Shown: positions 50,857 to 61,806 of the stretch, one piece after another
Layout: every line of letters begins with the position of its first letter
Numbering within the stretch: position 1 is the first letter of the stretch
DNA from: Psychrobacter sp. JCM 18903
GTDB lineage: Bacteria; Pseudomonadota; Gammaproteobacteria; Pseudomonadales; Moraxellaceae
Assembly: GCF_000586475.1 (NCBI RefSeq)
Contig: NZ_BAWJ01000006.1
Span: forward strand, 62,001-126,000
Direction of reading: 5' to 3'
Length of the DNA: 64,000 bases
Notes under the pieces: model-generated
Database searches by the model: none
Seen by the model: the letters and a program-made list of their open reading frames with translations, nothing else
What the model was told of the DNA's origin: nothing
Translations under genes and position numbers: made by a program

Positions 50857-51052
50857 TATACGCGTTAGTATTCTTTTAAGATAAATGATGCATCATGTAG
50901 CAACTCTAACGCTGCAAATCATTAGGTTAAAAAACCTAAGTTTGTTATGATAAAATTCTGCGGCACTCACTCTTTTTTAATTATATGGTAGCACTTAAGT
51001 AAAATTTCATCATATTCATTGGGCTCGCACAAGGGTTTGTTATAACTTTATT

Positions 51053-52882
51053 ATGATAAAAAATACCATGCTAAAAGCCGTCTTACTTGCCATGACTGTA
51101 AGCTGGATACCTGCCAGTATCGCGGTGCCAATCACTACTACTGCGCTTGGTCATAATAGTACCACTGAGTATATTGACGTGCCCTTTATGCCTTATGCCA
51201 ATCCAAAGGCACCGACAGGTGGTATATTATCACTTGAGGCGCGTGGTACTTTTAACGCGGCTAATAAATGGATGACCACAGGTGTGGCGATGGTTGGTAC
51301 GGACTATCTATATGATACCTTGATGACTGGCTCATTAAATGAAGCCTTTACCATGTATCCGCAGCTGGCAACCAAAGTAACTTATGACCCTGATGATACC
51401 AGTTGGATTATCTATCATATTAATCCTGCTGCGCGCTTTTGGGATGGCACGCCGGTCACCAGCAGTGACGTCAAAGCGACTTATGATGCACTGTTAAATA
51501 AAGGTCCGATGTATATTCGCAGCTATTTGGGTGATATTAAAAATATTGAAATTATTAATAAGCAACAAGTAAAATTCATCTTTAACTCTGATGACAATAA
51601 AGAGATTTTATTAACCGTCGGACAGTTTCCTATTTTTGCTAAGTCCTCTATCGATACGGATTTTGAAAAAATAACGTTGACGCCATTGATGGGCAGTGGA
51701 CTTATAAGTTAGGACGTGTCGATGCAGGGCGCTCGGTCAGCTATGTACGTGATCCCAATTATTGGGTCGTGATTTGATGGTCAATCGCGGTCGTTATAAC
51801 TTTGATATGATTAAGTTTGTTTATTATCAAAGCGAAGAGATTGCCTTTGAAGGTTTTAAGTCTGGTCAATATCGTTTTCGTCCGGAGAATAAAGCCTCTA
51901 ATTGGGCAACAGGTTACAATTTTCCCGCCGTCAAGGCAGGTTTGATTCGTAAAGAAACCATCAGTAGCGAAAATCCCGTGCCAATGCAGGGTTTGGTCAT
52001 GAATATGCGACGTCCCATCTTTCAAGATATTCGCGTTCGCCAAGCACTGAGCAAGGCTTACGACTTTGAGTGGATGAATAAGACCTTGTTTCATGGGCAG
52101 TATGAACGCTTGCAAAGTTTCTTTCATGGCTCCGAGCTTGCCGCAACAGGGATGCCGTCTGCTGAAGAGATGCAGGTGCTTACGCCTTTATTACCGAAGC
52201 TTGAACCACTGCAACGTCAAGCCGTATTAATGGAGTGGCAATTGCCGACCAGTGACGGTAGCGGCTTTAACCGTAAAGGACTGTTAGAAGCGCGGCAGCT
52301 GTTGCTAGATGCTGGGTTTTATTATAACGATATGAAACTATATCAGCCCAATGGACAACTTGCTCAGATTGAGATATTGATGACAGGCGAAACCATGGTC
52401 GGGTGCTGCTGCCATATATTCGAAATCTAAAGCGCTTGGGATTTGATGCGACGTTACGTCAAGTCGACGGACCACAATATTATGAGCGGGTACGCCGTTT
52501 CGATTATGATATGGTGGTCGATGTATTTGCTCAGAGTTTATCCCCTGGTGCGGAACAAGTTGGCTTTTGGGGTAGCTCAGCCGCTGACCAAGTGGGCAAC
52601 AGAAACACTATTGGTATTAAAAATACGGCGATTGACACAGTAATAGATCAGTTAGGCAAAGCCAAGAATCGTGATGAGATTGTTTTATATGCTCAGGTGC
52701 TCGATCGCCTACTACGTGCTGGTCATTATTTAGTGCCCTTATACGGAAAATCAGCGACCAATGTCGCCTATTGGGATCAATATCGTCATACTGAAAAACT
52801 GCCCTCTAATGCCATCGGTATTGACTACTGGTGGACGGACAAAGAAGCAGAAGCACGTGTTAACCAATACTTGAAGCAATAA
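51053..52882 (+). CDS. yejA: Peptide ABC transporter binding protein, YejA-like (three frameshifts)
   Basis: Periplasmic solute-binding protein of family 5 (SBP_bac_5), about 610 residues. A signal peptide (MLKAVLLAMTVSWIPASIA) leads to FMPYANPKAPTGGILSLEA, a YejA hallmark. Other motifs: ARFWDGTPVTSSDVKATYD and MNMRRPIFQDIRVRQALSKA. Frame breaks lie near 51700 (CC to C; SGPYKLGRVDAGRSVSYVRD), near 51770 (NYWGRDLMVNRGRYNFD) and near 52402 (VGVLLPYIRNLKRLGFD). Each needs one base. It probably captures oligopeptides, or microcin C-like compounds as E. coli YejA does. It is separated from its permease genes by gloB. Confidence 0.88.
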
Positions 52883-52987
52883 TTTAGAACAATAAAGGAA
52901 ATAACGCTGCATCTTAAAATTTTATTTGGTTTAAAAAAAACCATAAAAGACATCAGCAATAAAGATAACTACTGGTAAGGATTTAAT

Positions 52988-53767
52988 ATGACTATCCGCA
53001 TTCACCCAATCAAAGCGTTTAATGACAATTATATTTGGACATTGATTAATGAAAATAATAAACAGGCGATCGTTATTGATCCTGGTCAAGCTGAGCCTGT
53101 CATGAGTTATTTGGAAGAAAATAAATTAGAGCTGACGTCTATCTGGACGACTCATCATCATCATGACCATATCGGCGGTGTCGCAGAACTGCAAGAGTCT
53201 TATCCGATGACGCATCTGGTTGCGCATACTGAGCATAATGTCGATGAAGATCAAACCATCAAAGATGGCAGTACCGTCAGTGCGTGGGGCTGTGCAGCAC
53301 AAGTATGGGATGTGTCCGGTCATACTGCTAGCCACGTGGCTTATATTTTGGATATTGACGGGCTTAAACATTGCTTTTGTGGCGATACTTTATTTAGTGC
53401 TGGATGCGGACGGGTATTTACGGGGACGATTGAGCAATTACACAACAGCTTTAAGCGTTTAAATGGTTTGCCAGCTGAGACGCTACTATATCCTGCGCAT
53501 GAATACACTGCCAATAATCTGCGCTTTGGACTATCTATTGAACCTACTAATGAAGCAATGCAGCAAACTCTGGTTCAAGCAGAAGAAAAAACCACCCAAG
53601 GTATTCCGACGTTGCCAGTCTCTCTAGAACATGAGCGCGCAGTCAATGTGTTTTTACGGACGCAAGAGCCGAGTGTGATAGCAGGGGTGAAGTCTAAAGC
53701 AACCATCGATGATGATAAATCTTTGGCTGTATTTGCTGCGCTACGTGAGCTTAAAAATAACTTTTAA
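52988..53767 (+). CDS. gloB: Hydroxyacylglutathione hydrolase (glyoxalase II)
   Basis: Intact 259 residues. Metallo-beta-lactamase-fold enzyme that hydrolyses S-lactoylglutathione to lactate in methylglyoxal detoxification. The metal motif is TTHHHHDHIGG, then VSGHTASHVAYIL, CGDTLFSAGCGRVFTGT and LYPAHEYTANNLRF (HEYT, family-specific). AAGGA lies about 9 nt before ATG 52988. It sits between yejA and yejB on the same strand. Confidence 0.95.
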   Translation: MTIRIHPIKAFNDNYIWTLINENNKQAIVIDPGQAEPVMSYLEENKLELTSIWTTHHHHDHIGGVAELQESYPMTHLVAHTEHNVDEDQTIKDGSTVSAWGCAAQVWDVSGHTASHVAYILDIDGLKHCFCGDTLFSAGCGRVFTGTIEQLHNSFKRLNGLPAETLLYPAHEYTANNLRFGLSIEPTNEAMQQTLVQAEEKTTQGIPTLPVSLEHERAVNVFLRTQEPSVIAGVKSKATIDDDKSLAVFAALRELKNNF

Positions 53768-53857
53768 ACCATAACGGGCGCTTCGACTGACGTTTTGATA
53801 GTTATTAGCTGCGTATTCTTTCTGTCGTCATATTTATTATCTTAGGAAGCCACCGTT

Positions 53858-54925
53858 ATGGGTCGTTATATCTTAAAAAGGTTACTGCTGATATTACCGA
53901 CGCTTTTTTTGATATTGTTGGCGAACTTTGTGATTGTACAAGCAGCGCCTGGTGGTCCTGTCGAGCAGCAACTGGCGCTTATTGAGCAAGGTGCAAAAGA
54001 CAATGCACTTGGCGGTAATATTGGCGCAGGTAGTGCGGGAAATAACAGTACCTATCAAGGTACGCGTGGCTTATCTGAGGAAATGGTTGCAGCGATTAAT
54101 GCCCAATACGGGTTTGATAAATCGGCACCTGAGCGCTTTTGGCTCATGTTAAAGAATTACGCTCAGCTAGATTTTGGTGAGTCTTTTTTTAAAGGACAGT
54201 CGGTAACGGATTTGATTATCGAGAAATTACCCGTTTCTATCTCGCTTGGGCTCTGGAGCACGTTGCTGATTTATATGATAGCGATTCCACTAGGTATCTA
54301 TAAAGCCATGCATCATGGCTCGGGGATTGATAAAGTTACTGCCATGCTACTGGCTATCGGGCATGCAATACCCGTTTTCGTATTTGCCGTTATATTACTG
54401 GTGTTTTTTGCCGGTGGTAGCTACTGGAATATCTTTCCACTGCAAGGCTTGACCTCTGAGAACTTCGATCAATTAAGCACGCTGGGCAAAATCAAAGATT
54501 ACTTTTGGCATTTGGCGCTACCACTGCTAGCAAGTACGGTTGGTGGTTTCGCTGGCTTGACTTATTTGACCAAGTTTAGCTTTTTGGAAGAGCTCGGCAA
54601 GCAATATGTGCTTACTGCTCGTGCTAAAGGTTTGGCTGAGCGTCAAGTGCTATACGGACATGTGTTTCGTAATGCCATGCTGATTATTATTGCAGGTATT
54701 CCAGCGGCTATCGTTGGCATTTTCTTTGCCGGAAACTTCTTAATCGAGATTATCTTTAAGCTTGATGGTTTGGGTCTCTTAGGTTTCGAAGCCATTCAGC
54801 AGCGCGATTATCCCGTAATATTCGGTACACTATTTATCTTTACCTTGGTCGGGCTATTATTACAGTTAATCAGTGATTTGAGTTATCACTTAATTGATCC
54901 TCGTATTGATTTTGAGGGGCGCTAA
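53858..54925 (+). CDS. yejB: Peptide ABC transporter permease, YejB-like
   Basis: Intact 355 residues. Inner-membrane permease with several hydrophobic segments, starting MGRYILKRLLLILPTLFLIL and with the long insert typical of YejB between segments 1 and 2. The binding-protein-dependent transport loop is seen in YVLTARAKGLAERQVLYGHV, then FRNA. The stop overlaps the yejE start (TAATG), so the two are translationally coupled. Confidence 0.92.
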   Translation: MGRYILKRLLLILPTLFLILLANFVIVQAAPGGPVEQQLALIEQGAKDNALGGNIGAGSAGNNSTYQGTRGLSEEMVAAINAQYGFDKSAPERFWLMLKNYAQLDFGESFFKGQSVTDLIIEKLPVSISLGLWSTLLIYMIAIPLGIYKAMHHGSGIDKVTAMLLAIGHAIPVFVFAVILLVFFAGGSYWNIFPLQGLTSENFDQLSTLGKIKDYFWHLALPLLASTVGGFAGLTYLTKFSFLEELGKQYVLTARAKGLAERQVLYGHVFRNAMLIIIAGIPAAIVGIFFAGNFLIEIIFKLDGLGLLGFEAIQQRDYPVIFGTLFIFTLVGLLLQLISDLSYHLIDPRIDFEGR

Positions 54926-56006
54926 TGTCAAGTTATCCATTACCTTCAACGCCTTCATCTGCATCTCCTATCTCTATGCCAAAAAAACGTCGCCTAAATC
55001 CTATCTGGCAGGCACGCCTAAACCGCTTTCGCCGTAATCGTCTAGGCGTCGTATCATTATTCATTTTTGCGCTGATATTCGTCATTTGTATGGCAGCCAA
55101 TGTGATTGCCAATGACAAGCCGCTACTAGTGAAGTATCAAGGCGATTATTACTTTCCTGTCCTAAAGGCTATCCTGAAACGGCTTTTGGTGGGGTGTTTG
55201 AGACTGAAGCCAATTATAAAGACCCTGCGGTGCAAACGCTGATTAATGAGCAGGGTTTTTACATTATGCCGCCGATTCCATTTGCCGATCAGACACCAAA
55301 CGTTGAGCTGGGTATTCCATATCCAGCAGCGCCCAACAGCCAGAACTGGCTTGGTACTGATGACTTGGGTCGCGACGTGTTGGCACGGATACTTTATGGC
55401 ATGCGGGTGTCATTATTGTTCGGCTTAGCATTGACACTTGCTGGGGCAGTGATTGGTATTATCGTCGGTGCAATACAAGGTTATTACGGTGGTTGGATAG
55501 ATTTGGCAGGGCAGCGCTTCATGGAAGTATGGGGCGGTATGCCGCAGCTGTTTATGATTATTATTTTGGTCAGCTTATTCAGCCCTAGTATCTTCATGCT
55601 ATTTGCAATGATGTTATTATTTGGTTGGATGGGACTGGTTGGTTTGGTACGGGCAGAGTTTTTGCGCGCGCGTAACTTTGACTATGTACGTGCCGCGCGT
55701 AATCTTGGCGTTTCGGACAGTCAAATTATGCTTAGACATATTTTGCCCAATGCCCTAGCGTCAAGTTTGTCACAGCTACCATTTATATTGACAGCTAATA
55801 TTATCGCTTTAACAGCATTAGATTTCTTAGGTTATGGCTTGCCGCCTGGATCACCGTCGCTCGGCGAGCTGATGGTACAAGGTAAAAATAACCTCGATGC
55901 ACCATGGCTTGCGCTATCTGGTTTTTTTAGTTTGACCTTTATTTTATCACTGCTAATATTCGTTGGCGAAGCGCTACGTGATGCGTTTGATCCGAGGCGC
56001 TCCTGA
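54925..56006 (+). CDS. yejE: Peptide ABC transporter permease, YejE-like (one frameshift)
   Basis: Second permease subunit, about 360 residues. The N-terminus is RLNPIWQARLNRFRRNRLGV, then the first membrane segment, a periplasmic stretch (VFETEANYKDPAVQTLINEQ), LGTDDLGRDVLARILYGMRV and the EAA-type loop YVRAARNLGVSDSQIMLRHI. The frame breaks near 55172 (GG read as G; KGYPETAFGG). It overlaps yejB by one base and ends 1 nt before yejF. Confidence 0.92.
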
Positions 56007-56007
56007 T

Positions 56008-57726
56008 ATGACAACTGATGATGTGATTACTGATAGTTTGACAACTACTAATATGACGATTGCTACTGAGCAAAATGCCCATTTACATGATAGTCATAGC
56101 AATAACCAAAATAAGCTGATGCTGACCGTGGATAAGCTGAGCATTGTTACCAATACTGGCGTAACGTTAGTTGATAATCTGTCTTATGCGCTGCGGCAAG
56201 GACGAACCCTTGCTATCGTAGGTGAATCAGGCTCTGGAAAATCCATTGCAAGTCTCGCGCTATTAGGCTTATTGCCAGACAGTTTGACTGTTAGCGGTGA
56301 GGTGAAGCTAGCAGGGTTGACGGTGCTACCGATAGCCAATGCCAATGTTAGTGCTAAGGCACGTAACGCTGCGCTGCGCTCTATTCGTGGGCAGCGCATC
56401 GGCATGGTGTTTCAAGAACCGATGACGGCGCTCAATCCACTACATACAGTTGCCAAACAAATTGCTGAATCACTACGTCTAGTTGGTGTGCTCAAGAAAC
56501 AATGGCAAAGCCAAACAATCGATTTACTAAATGATGTCAATATTACCAATCCGATTGATAAGTTGAACCGCTATCCGCACGAGCTATCAGGTGGTCAACG
56601 TCAACGGGTCATGATTGCCATGGCATTAGCACAGCAGCCAGATATTTTAATCGCTGATGAGCCGACTACCGCGCTTGATGTGACTCTGCAACATGAGATT
56701 CTTGCTCTATTAGATGATCTTAAGCGTCAGCATAATATGGCGATGGTGCTTATTAGCCATGACCTCAATCTGGTCAGGCGCTACAGTGATGACGTCATCG
56801 TCATGCGCCAAGGTAAAACGATTGAGCAAGGGCAAACCGCAGCGGTGTTTAACCAGCCTAAAGCCGAATATACCCGCTCGCTAATCAAACAAGACTTTGG
56901 CCAAGCACTGAACTTCTCTAATGATGATAAAATTCAGCAATCAACTGTATTGCAAGTCAGCAATTTACAAGTACAGTTTCCCATTGAAAAAAGTCTGTTT
57001 GGTGGTACTAAGCGCTGGTTTGATGCGGTAAAAAATGTCGATATGACGCTACAGAAAGGGTGGGCGTTAGGCATTGTAGGTGAGTCCGGCTCTGGCAAAA
57101 CCACGATAGCGCTTGCATTAAGTCAATTGCTTAGCAATCAAGCGCGTGTGGGTGGCGAAATAATGGTCAATGGACAAGATATTTCAGTATTGTCCAAGGG
57201 TGAGCTACGTCAGTTTCGCTCGCAAATTCAAATGGTATTTCAAGACCCCTTTGCCAGTATCAATCCACGTATGACGGTGATGCAAATCATTGAAGAAGGA
57301 TTGCTCGTACAAGGCGTTGATAAGGCAGCACGGCAGCAGGCGGTGATGGATAGCCTTACTACCGTGCATCTGCCAGCTGAGTTTTCGCATCGCTATCCGC
57401 ATGAGCTATCAGGTGGTCAACGTCAACGGGTAGCACTTGCTCGCGCACTCATTATGCAGCCGAGTCTATTGATATTGGATGAGCCGACGTCCGCGCTTGA
57501 TAGTACCACGCAGGTCACTGTAGTTAGCTTGCTGCGTGAAATTCAGGAAAAATTGCAAATCAGTTATGTGTTTATTAGTCATGACTTAAAAGTGGTGCGC
57601 GCCTTATGTCAGCAAATTATGGTGCTTAAAGATGGCATATGTATTGAGTCTGGACGTACTGAAGATGTTTTTAATAGCCCACAGCATCCCTATGCGCAGC
57701 AGTTGCTGCAGGCGAGTATGATTTAG
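56008..57726 (+). CDS. yejF: Peptide ABC transporter ATPase with two nucleotide-binding domains, YejF-like
   Basis: Intact 572 residues from ATG 56008 (MTTDDVITDSLTTTN), which follows the yejE stop by one base. Two ABC domains are present: Walker A GESGSGKSIAS and GESGSGKTTIA, LSGGQRQRV signature twice, Walker B ILIADEPTTALD and LLILDEPTSALD. This fused form (as in E. coli YejF) powers the YejBE permease. It ends the transporter operon. No clear terminator follows. Confidence 0.93.
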   Translation: MTTDDVITDSLTTTNMTIATEQNAHLHDSHSNNQNKLMLTVDKLSIVTNTGVTLVDNLSYALRQGRTLAIVGESGSGKSIASLALLGLLPDSLTVSGEVKLAGLTVLPIANANVSAKARNAALRSIRGQRIGMVFQEPMTALNPLHTVAKQIAESLRLVGVLKKQWQSQTIDLLNDVNITNPIDKLNRYPHELSGGQRQRVMIAMALAQQPDILIADEPTTALDVTLQHEILALLDDLKRQHNMAMVLISHDLNLVRRYSDDVIVMRQGKTIEQGQTAAVFNQPKAEYTRSLIKQDFGQALNFSNDDKIQQSTVLQVSNLQVQFPIEKSLFGGTKRWFDAVKNVDMTLQKGWALGIVGESGSGKTTIALALSQLLSNQARVGGEIMVNGQDISVLSKGELRQFRSQIQMVFQDPFASINPRMTVMQIIEEGLLVQGVDKAARQQAVMDSLTTVHLPAEFSHRYPHELSGGQRQRVALARALIMQPSLLILDEPTSALDSTTQVTVVSLLREIQEKLQISYVFISHDLKVVRALCQQIMVLKDGICIESGRTEDVFNSPQHPYAQQLLQASMI

Positions 57727-57948
57727 CTTAGCCAAAAAGAGTTAAGCAGATAGAGCCAAATAAGCAGAACATGGCAGTTCATACTAATTGCGATATCCTA
57801 AAAATAGCAGTGATACAATAAGTTAAACAGACGTTCACTTTAGTTAGATGCTTAAATTTGTTTAATTTTTAGTTAAAGAGCAGTTTAAATTGCTGCTTTA
57901 AAGGATTGTCATCGCTATTATTACCATCATTAAAAAGGATTTTTACTC

Positions 57949-59251
57949 ATGAAAAAACAAAATAGTATTGTTAAATTAGTAAATAACAAGTTAGTAAATA
58001 CCAATGGATTGCAGCAAGTTGGTTATTTAGCCGTTGCTAAAACACGCGCTAAAGTCTTAAAAGCGTTCGCTTATGTTGTTCCAATTAGAAGACCAATGCT
58101 ATTTGTCGGTGAGAGCTCTTGTGAAGAGCTATGTGATATGGCTATCAACGAAGGCAGCACCAATGTATTTATCGTTACTGATGCCGTGCTTAATAAGCTT
58201 GGCATTCCAGCCAAAGTGACTGATTATCTAGATAGCAAAAATATCAGCTATACCGTTTATGACGGCATTACCCCAGACCCTACTTTTAACGTTGTCGAAG
58301 AGGGACTGCGAAAATCTATCGATGCTAAGTGCGATTCGATTATTGCCATCGGTGGTGGTTCGGTCATTGATGCGGCTAAGATGATTGCGATGTCACAAGG
58401 CAATAGCTGCAAGCCGCAACAGCTTATCGGCATTCTTAAAGCCAGAAAGCCTTCGATGCCGCTTTATTGTATTCCTACCACGGCTGGCACAGGTTCAGAA
58501 GCAACCCTTGGTGCAGTAGTATCAGACGATAAAACGCATCAAAAAGCGCTGTCTATTGACCAAGAATGGTGCCATTAGCAGCGGCTATTGACCCTGTTAT
58601 TATGAAAGGCATGCCTGCTCATATCACAGCAGATACGGGTATTGATGTATTGACCCATGCGTTAGAAGCTTGGATGAGTGCTAATGCGAGCGTCGAGACC
58701 GATTATTATGCGGCTTCTGCGGTCAAATCTGTGATGCAAAACCTACCGCTGGTCTATAAAGACGGCGGCAATCTTAAAGCCAGAGAAGCAATGGGTATTG
58801 CCGCTCATTACGGCGGTATCGCCTTTAATAAAGCGGGTCTTGGTTATGTGCATGCTATCGCTCACCAGTTAGGCGCGCACTATAGTATTCCTCACGGTCG
58901 TGCCAATGCCATCGTGCTGCCGTATGTGCTTGATGTCAATTGTCAAGGAAGTAAAAAAAGACTGGCAGAGTTGGCTAGAAAAACAGGTATGGTAAAATCG
59001 GGACAAGCTAGCAAGAGTGATGCTGAGATTGCGACGACCTCATCGCGCAAGTACGTGAACTGATTGCCACCTTGAATATCGATCCAACGGTGAAAGGCAT
59101 GCAAAGCAGTGATTTTGATAAAATTGCCAAAGCCGCTGCAAAAGAAGTCAGTGATACCTATGCCGTACCAACGTATCTATCAGCGTCTGAAATCAAGGCT
59201 ATTTTAACCAAGATTCAGCAAGCCAGTGATGAGCGTTCTGCTGCAAAATAA
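57949..59251 (+). CDS. Iron-containing alcohol dehydrogenase (two frameshifts)
   Basis: Group III alcohol dehydrogenase, about 434 residues after repair. Motifs: IIAIGGGSVIDAAKMIAM (NAD), IPTTAGTGSEAT, and the metal-binding DVLTHALEAWMSANASVETD and GYVHAIAHQLGAHYSIPHG. The frame breaks near 58564 (CCC to CC; DPRMVPLAAAIDP) and near 59035. The N-terminus is about 40 residues longer than usual. The substrate is unknown. It stands alone between terminators. Confidence 0.88.
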
Positions 59252-59282
59252 AAGAATAACTAAGCTATATTGATATAATATA

Positions 59283-59321
59283 AAAGAGCACACTACGCTG
59301 TCCGTAATGTGCTCTTTTTTT
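59283..59321 (+). terminator. Intrinsic terminator after the alcohol dehydrogenase
   Basis: AAAGAGCACA and TGTGCTCTTT form the stem, followed by T-rich sequence. Confidence 0.82.
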
Positions 59322-59441
59322 AATAATCATACTTTGTAGCAAACTTATCTTATTAAGAAATTGTGTATAATTTAGGATTATACTGTTTAATTATATTAAA
59401 TAATATCTAATTACTGTTAAATTTTTATAACAATATAGGTA

Positions 59442-59495
59442 TAGTTTAGTGAGGTCAAAGAGTTATCATAGTTTAGTGAGGTCAAAGAGTTATCA
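59442..59495 (+). repeat. 27-bp perfect tandem duplication upstream of msrAB
   Basis: The unit TAGTTTAGTGAGGTCAAAGA, continuing with GTTATCA, occurs twice without change at 59442 and 59469. It lies about 35-85 nt before the msrAB start. It could be a duplicated regulatory site or a chance slippage duplication. Confidence 0.7.
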
Positions 59496-59527
59496 TAGTT
59501 ATATTATATTACTTTTAGGAGGTATCG

Positions 59528-60730
59528 ATGAATCATAAATTAAAGACGGGTGCTATTACGATGGCTGTAGCAGCATCAGTATGGTTTTCGTTGGCTGTGC
59601 TGCCACCGAAAATACGCCCGCTGTGAAAAATACTGCCATCGATAATCCTTATGCGCCAACGGATCCAAATCTCGCAGTTGCTACGGTGCTGGCGGTTGTT
59701 TTTGGTGCGTGGAAGCGGGTTATGAAAAAATACCTGGCGTTGTAGAAGTGGTCTCTGGCTATACCGGCGGTCAATCGACCAATCCAACTTATAGCACTGT
59801 ATCAGCAGGCGGCACAGGGCATACTGAAGCGGCCCAAGTCTATTATGACCCGACGAAAATCACCTATAATGGTATCGTTCAAGCATTATGGCGAATTGGG
59901 GATCCTACCGATGACAAAGGTCAGTTTGTAGATCGTGGTACTCAGTATCGTCCCGCTATTTTTTATAATAATGCACAAGAAAAGCAGATAGCAGAAGCTG
60001 CTAAGCAATCACTGCAAGACTCTGGTATCTATAGCAAACCAGTTGTGATTGAAATTGTTGCTGCTAGCAAGTTTTACTCTGCTGAAGAGTATCATCAAGA
60101 TTATTATAAGAAAAACCCAATCCGCTATAAGGCTTATACCTTTAATTCTGGGCGCTATCAGTTTATCGAAAATGTCTATGGTAAAGACTACGAGCTGGAT
60201 TTTAGCCAGTTTAAACCTACGGCGGCAGATAGCGTACAGGCAACATCAAACAATGCGTCTGCTACTAAAGCTAGTACAGGATTCAATCCAGATACCTTTG
60301 TGAAGCCTGCACAGGATGAGCTAAAGCAGTCACTCAGTGACATTCAATATAAAGTCACTCAAAAAGACGGCACCGAACGCGCTTTTGATAATGAATATTG
60401 GGATAATAAAGCGCCTGGCTGTATGTCGATGTGATATCGGGGGAGCCACTATATTCCTCTCGTGATCAATACAAATCTGGCACTGGCTGGCCAAGCTTTA
60501 CCCGTCCATTGAGCACGGATATGGTCGTTGAGAGGGAAGACCGAGGTATATTCGGCACCCGTACCGAGATTCGTAGTCGCTATGCAGACTCACACGTCGG
60601 TCATGTATTTGACGATGGTCCGGCACCGACGGGTAAACGCTACTGTATGAATTCAGCGGCAATGCGTTTTATTCCACTGGCACAGATGGAAGCAGAAGGT
60701 TATGGCAATTGGATTGCTGAAGTAAGCTAG
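59528..60730 (+). CDS. msrAB: Lipoprotein peptide methionine sulfoxide reductase MsrA-MsrB fusion (three frameshifts)
   Basis: Reduces both S- and R-methionine sulfoxide in damaged proteins. It starts with a lipoprotein signal ([21 protein letters not shown]) once a T is restored near 59588. The MsrA domain has [14 protein letters not shown], after one G is restored near 59690, with [10 protein letters not shown] and [13 protein letters not shown]. The MsrB domain has SGTGWPSF and [13 protein letters not shown] (catalytic Cys), joined by the repair near 60420 ([10 protein letters not shown]). The repaired length is about 401. AGGAGGT lies 6 nt before ATG 59528. The domain order is as in Neisseria PilB. 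The lipid anchor suggests a periplasmic position. Confidence 0.9.
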
Positions 60731-60808
60731 GTTAGTTAAGCCTCGTTATATTGTAATCAAGGATTGATTGCTAATTATTAATGATAGCTATATTGAAAGG
60801 TACGCATT

Positions 60809-60836
60809 AAAAAAGGATACTTAAGTATCCTTTTTT
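60809..60836. terminator. Bidirectional terminator between msrAB and folE
   Basis: AAAAAAGGATACTTAAGTATCCTTTTTT, a perfect palindrome of convergent terminators, here given as its parts AAAAAAGGATAC and GTATCCTTTTTT. Confidence 0.85.
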
Positions 60837-60859
60837 ATTATCTATGGTTATTTGAAGCG

Positions 60860-61453
60860 TTAGAATGCAGGCTGACGTCTAGGGATCGCACTCAAAAACT
60901 CATTGCGCGCTTGATTGTCATGGACAAATTCACCCAACATCGATGTTGTACGTGTGGTGGATTGCTGCTTATTTACGCCGCGCATCATCATACACATATG
61001 TGCTGCATCCATCACTACTGCTACACCGCGACAGCCAGTGACATCCATGATAGTTTGTGCCACTTGTTCGCTTAAATTTTCTTGAACTTGCAAGCGGCGG
61101 GCGAACATGTCGACGATACGGGCAAATTTTGATAAGCCAGTACTTGACCATTGGGTAAATAGCCTACATGAGCGATACCATGAAAAGGCAGCATATGATG
61201 TTCGCACAATGAATAAAATTCAATATTCTGTACCAATACCAGCTCGCGATTGCTCGATGGAAACAGGCGTCGTTGACGATTCATCCAAGCTTTGATGATA
61301 ACCTTGGGTTAAATGTGCAAAAGCTTTCGCGGCACGCATCGGCGTTTCTTCAAGACCGGGACGCTGTAAGTCCTCGCCAGTTGAGAGAATCAGTTGACGA
61401 TAAGACTCAACGCTTTCTTGGTAATTTGATGCTATTGTTGGGGTGTTACTCAT
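60860..61453 (-). CDS. folE: GTP cyclohydrolase I (three frameshifts)
   Basis: First enzyme of folate synthesis, GTP to dihydroneopterin triphosphate. Motifs: [40 protein letters not shown] (zinc Cys/His), [19 protein letters not shown] and [20 protein letters not shown]. Three single-base losses near 61282 (LDEIVNDA), near 61267 ([13 protein letters not shown]) and near 61143 (VLGLSKF) are each in short homopolymers. The repaired length is about 198, normal. The start at 61453 ([17 protein letters not shown]) is uncertain; 61468 is the alternative. Confidence 0.93.
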
Positions 61454-61468
61454 AAGTTTGGCAGCCAT

Positions 61469-61806
61469 CCAAAATGTGGGTGTAGCTTAACGCTAAATCC
61501 CTAATTACGAACAGTTACAAATAACTGTTGTAAAGGATTTTTATAAAAATTGTGCAAGCTGGGAAGGGCTGTGATTATACTTGAAATCTACTTAACTTCA
61601 TACTGCTGTGGCGAGCAGTTGGGCGTTTAATCGATATTAGAAGACATTATAAGGGAATACAGTTTACGACTGTTTACTTAAATTAATTCGTGTATAATGA
61701 CTTATTTTATAATTTATGCTTTTTACGCTGTGATATTCATCGTATCTAATCACTCTAAATAACCTAATATGATTAAATAATTTTGATCGACCCAAAAGGA
61801 AATATT
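61469..61806. other. Divergent intergenic gap folE-fabI
   Basis: 338 nt. A -10-like TATAAT lies at 61693-61698 on the plus strand, upstream of fabI, without a good -35. No gene is seen. Confidence 0.4.
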
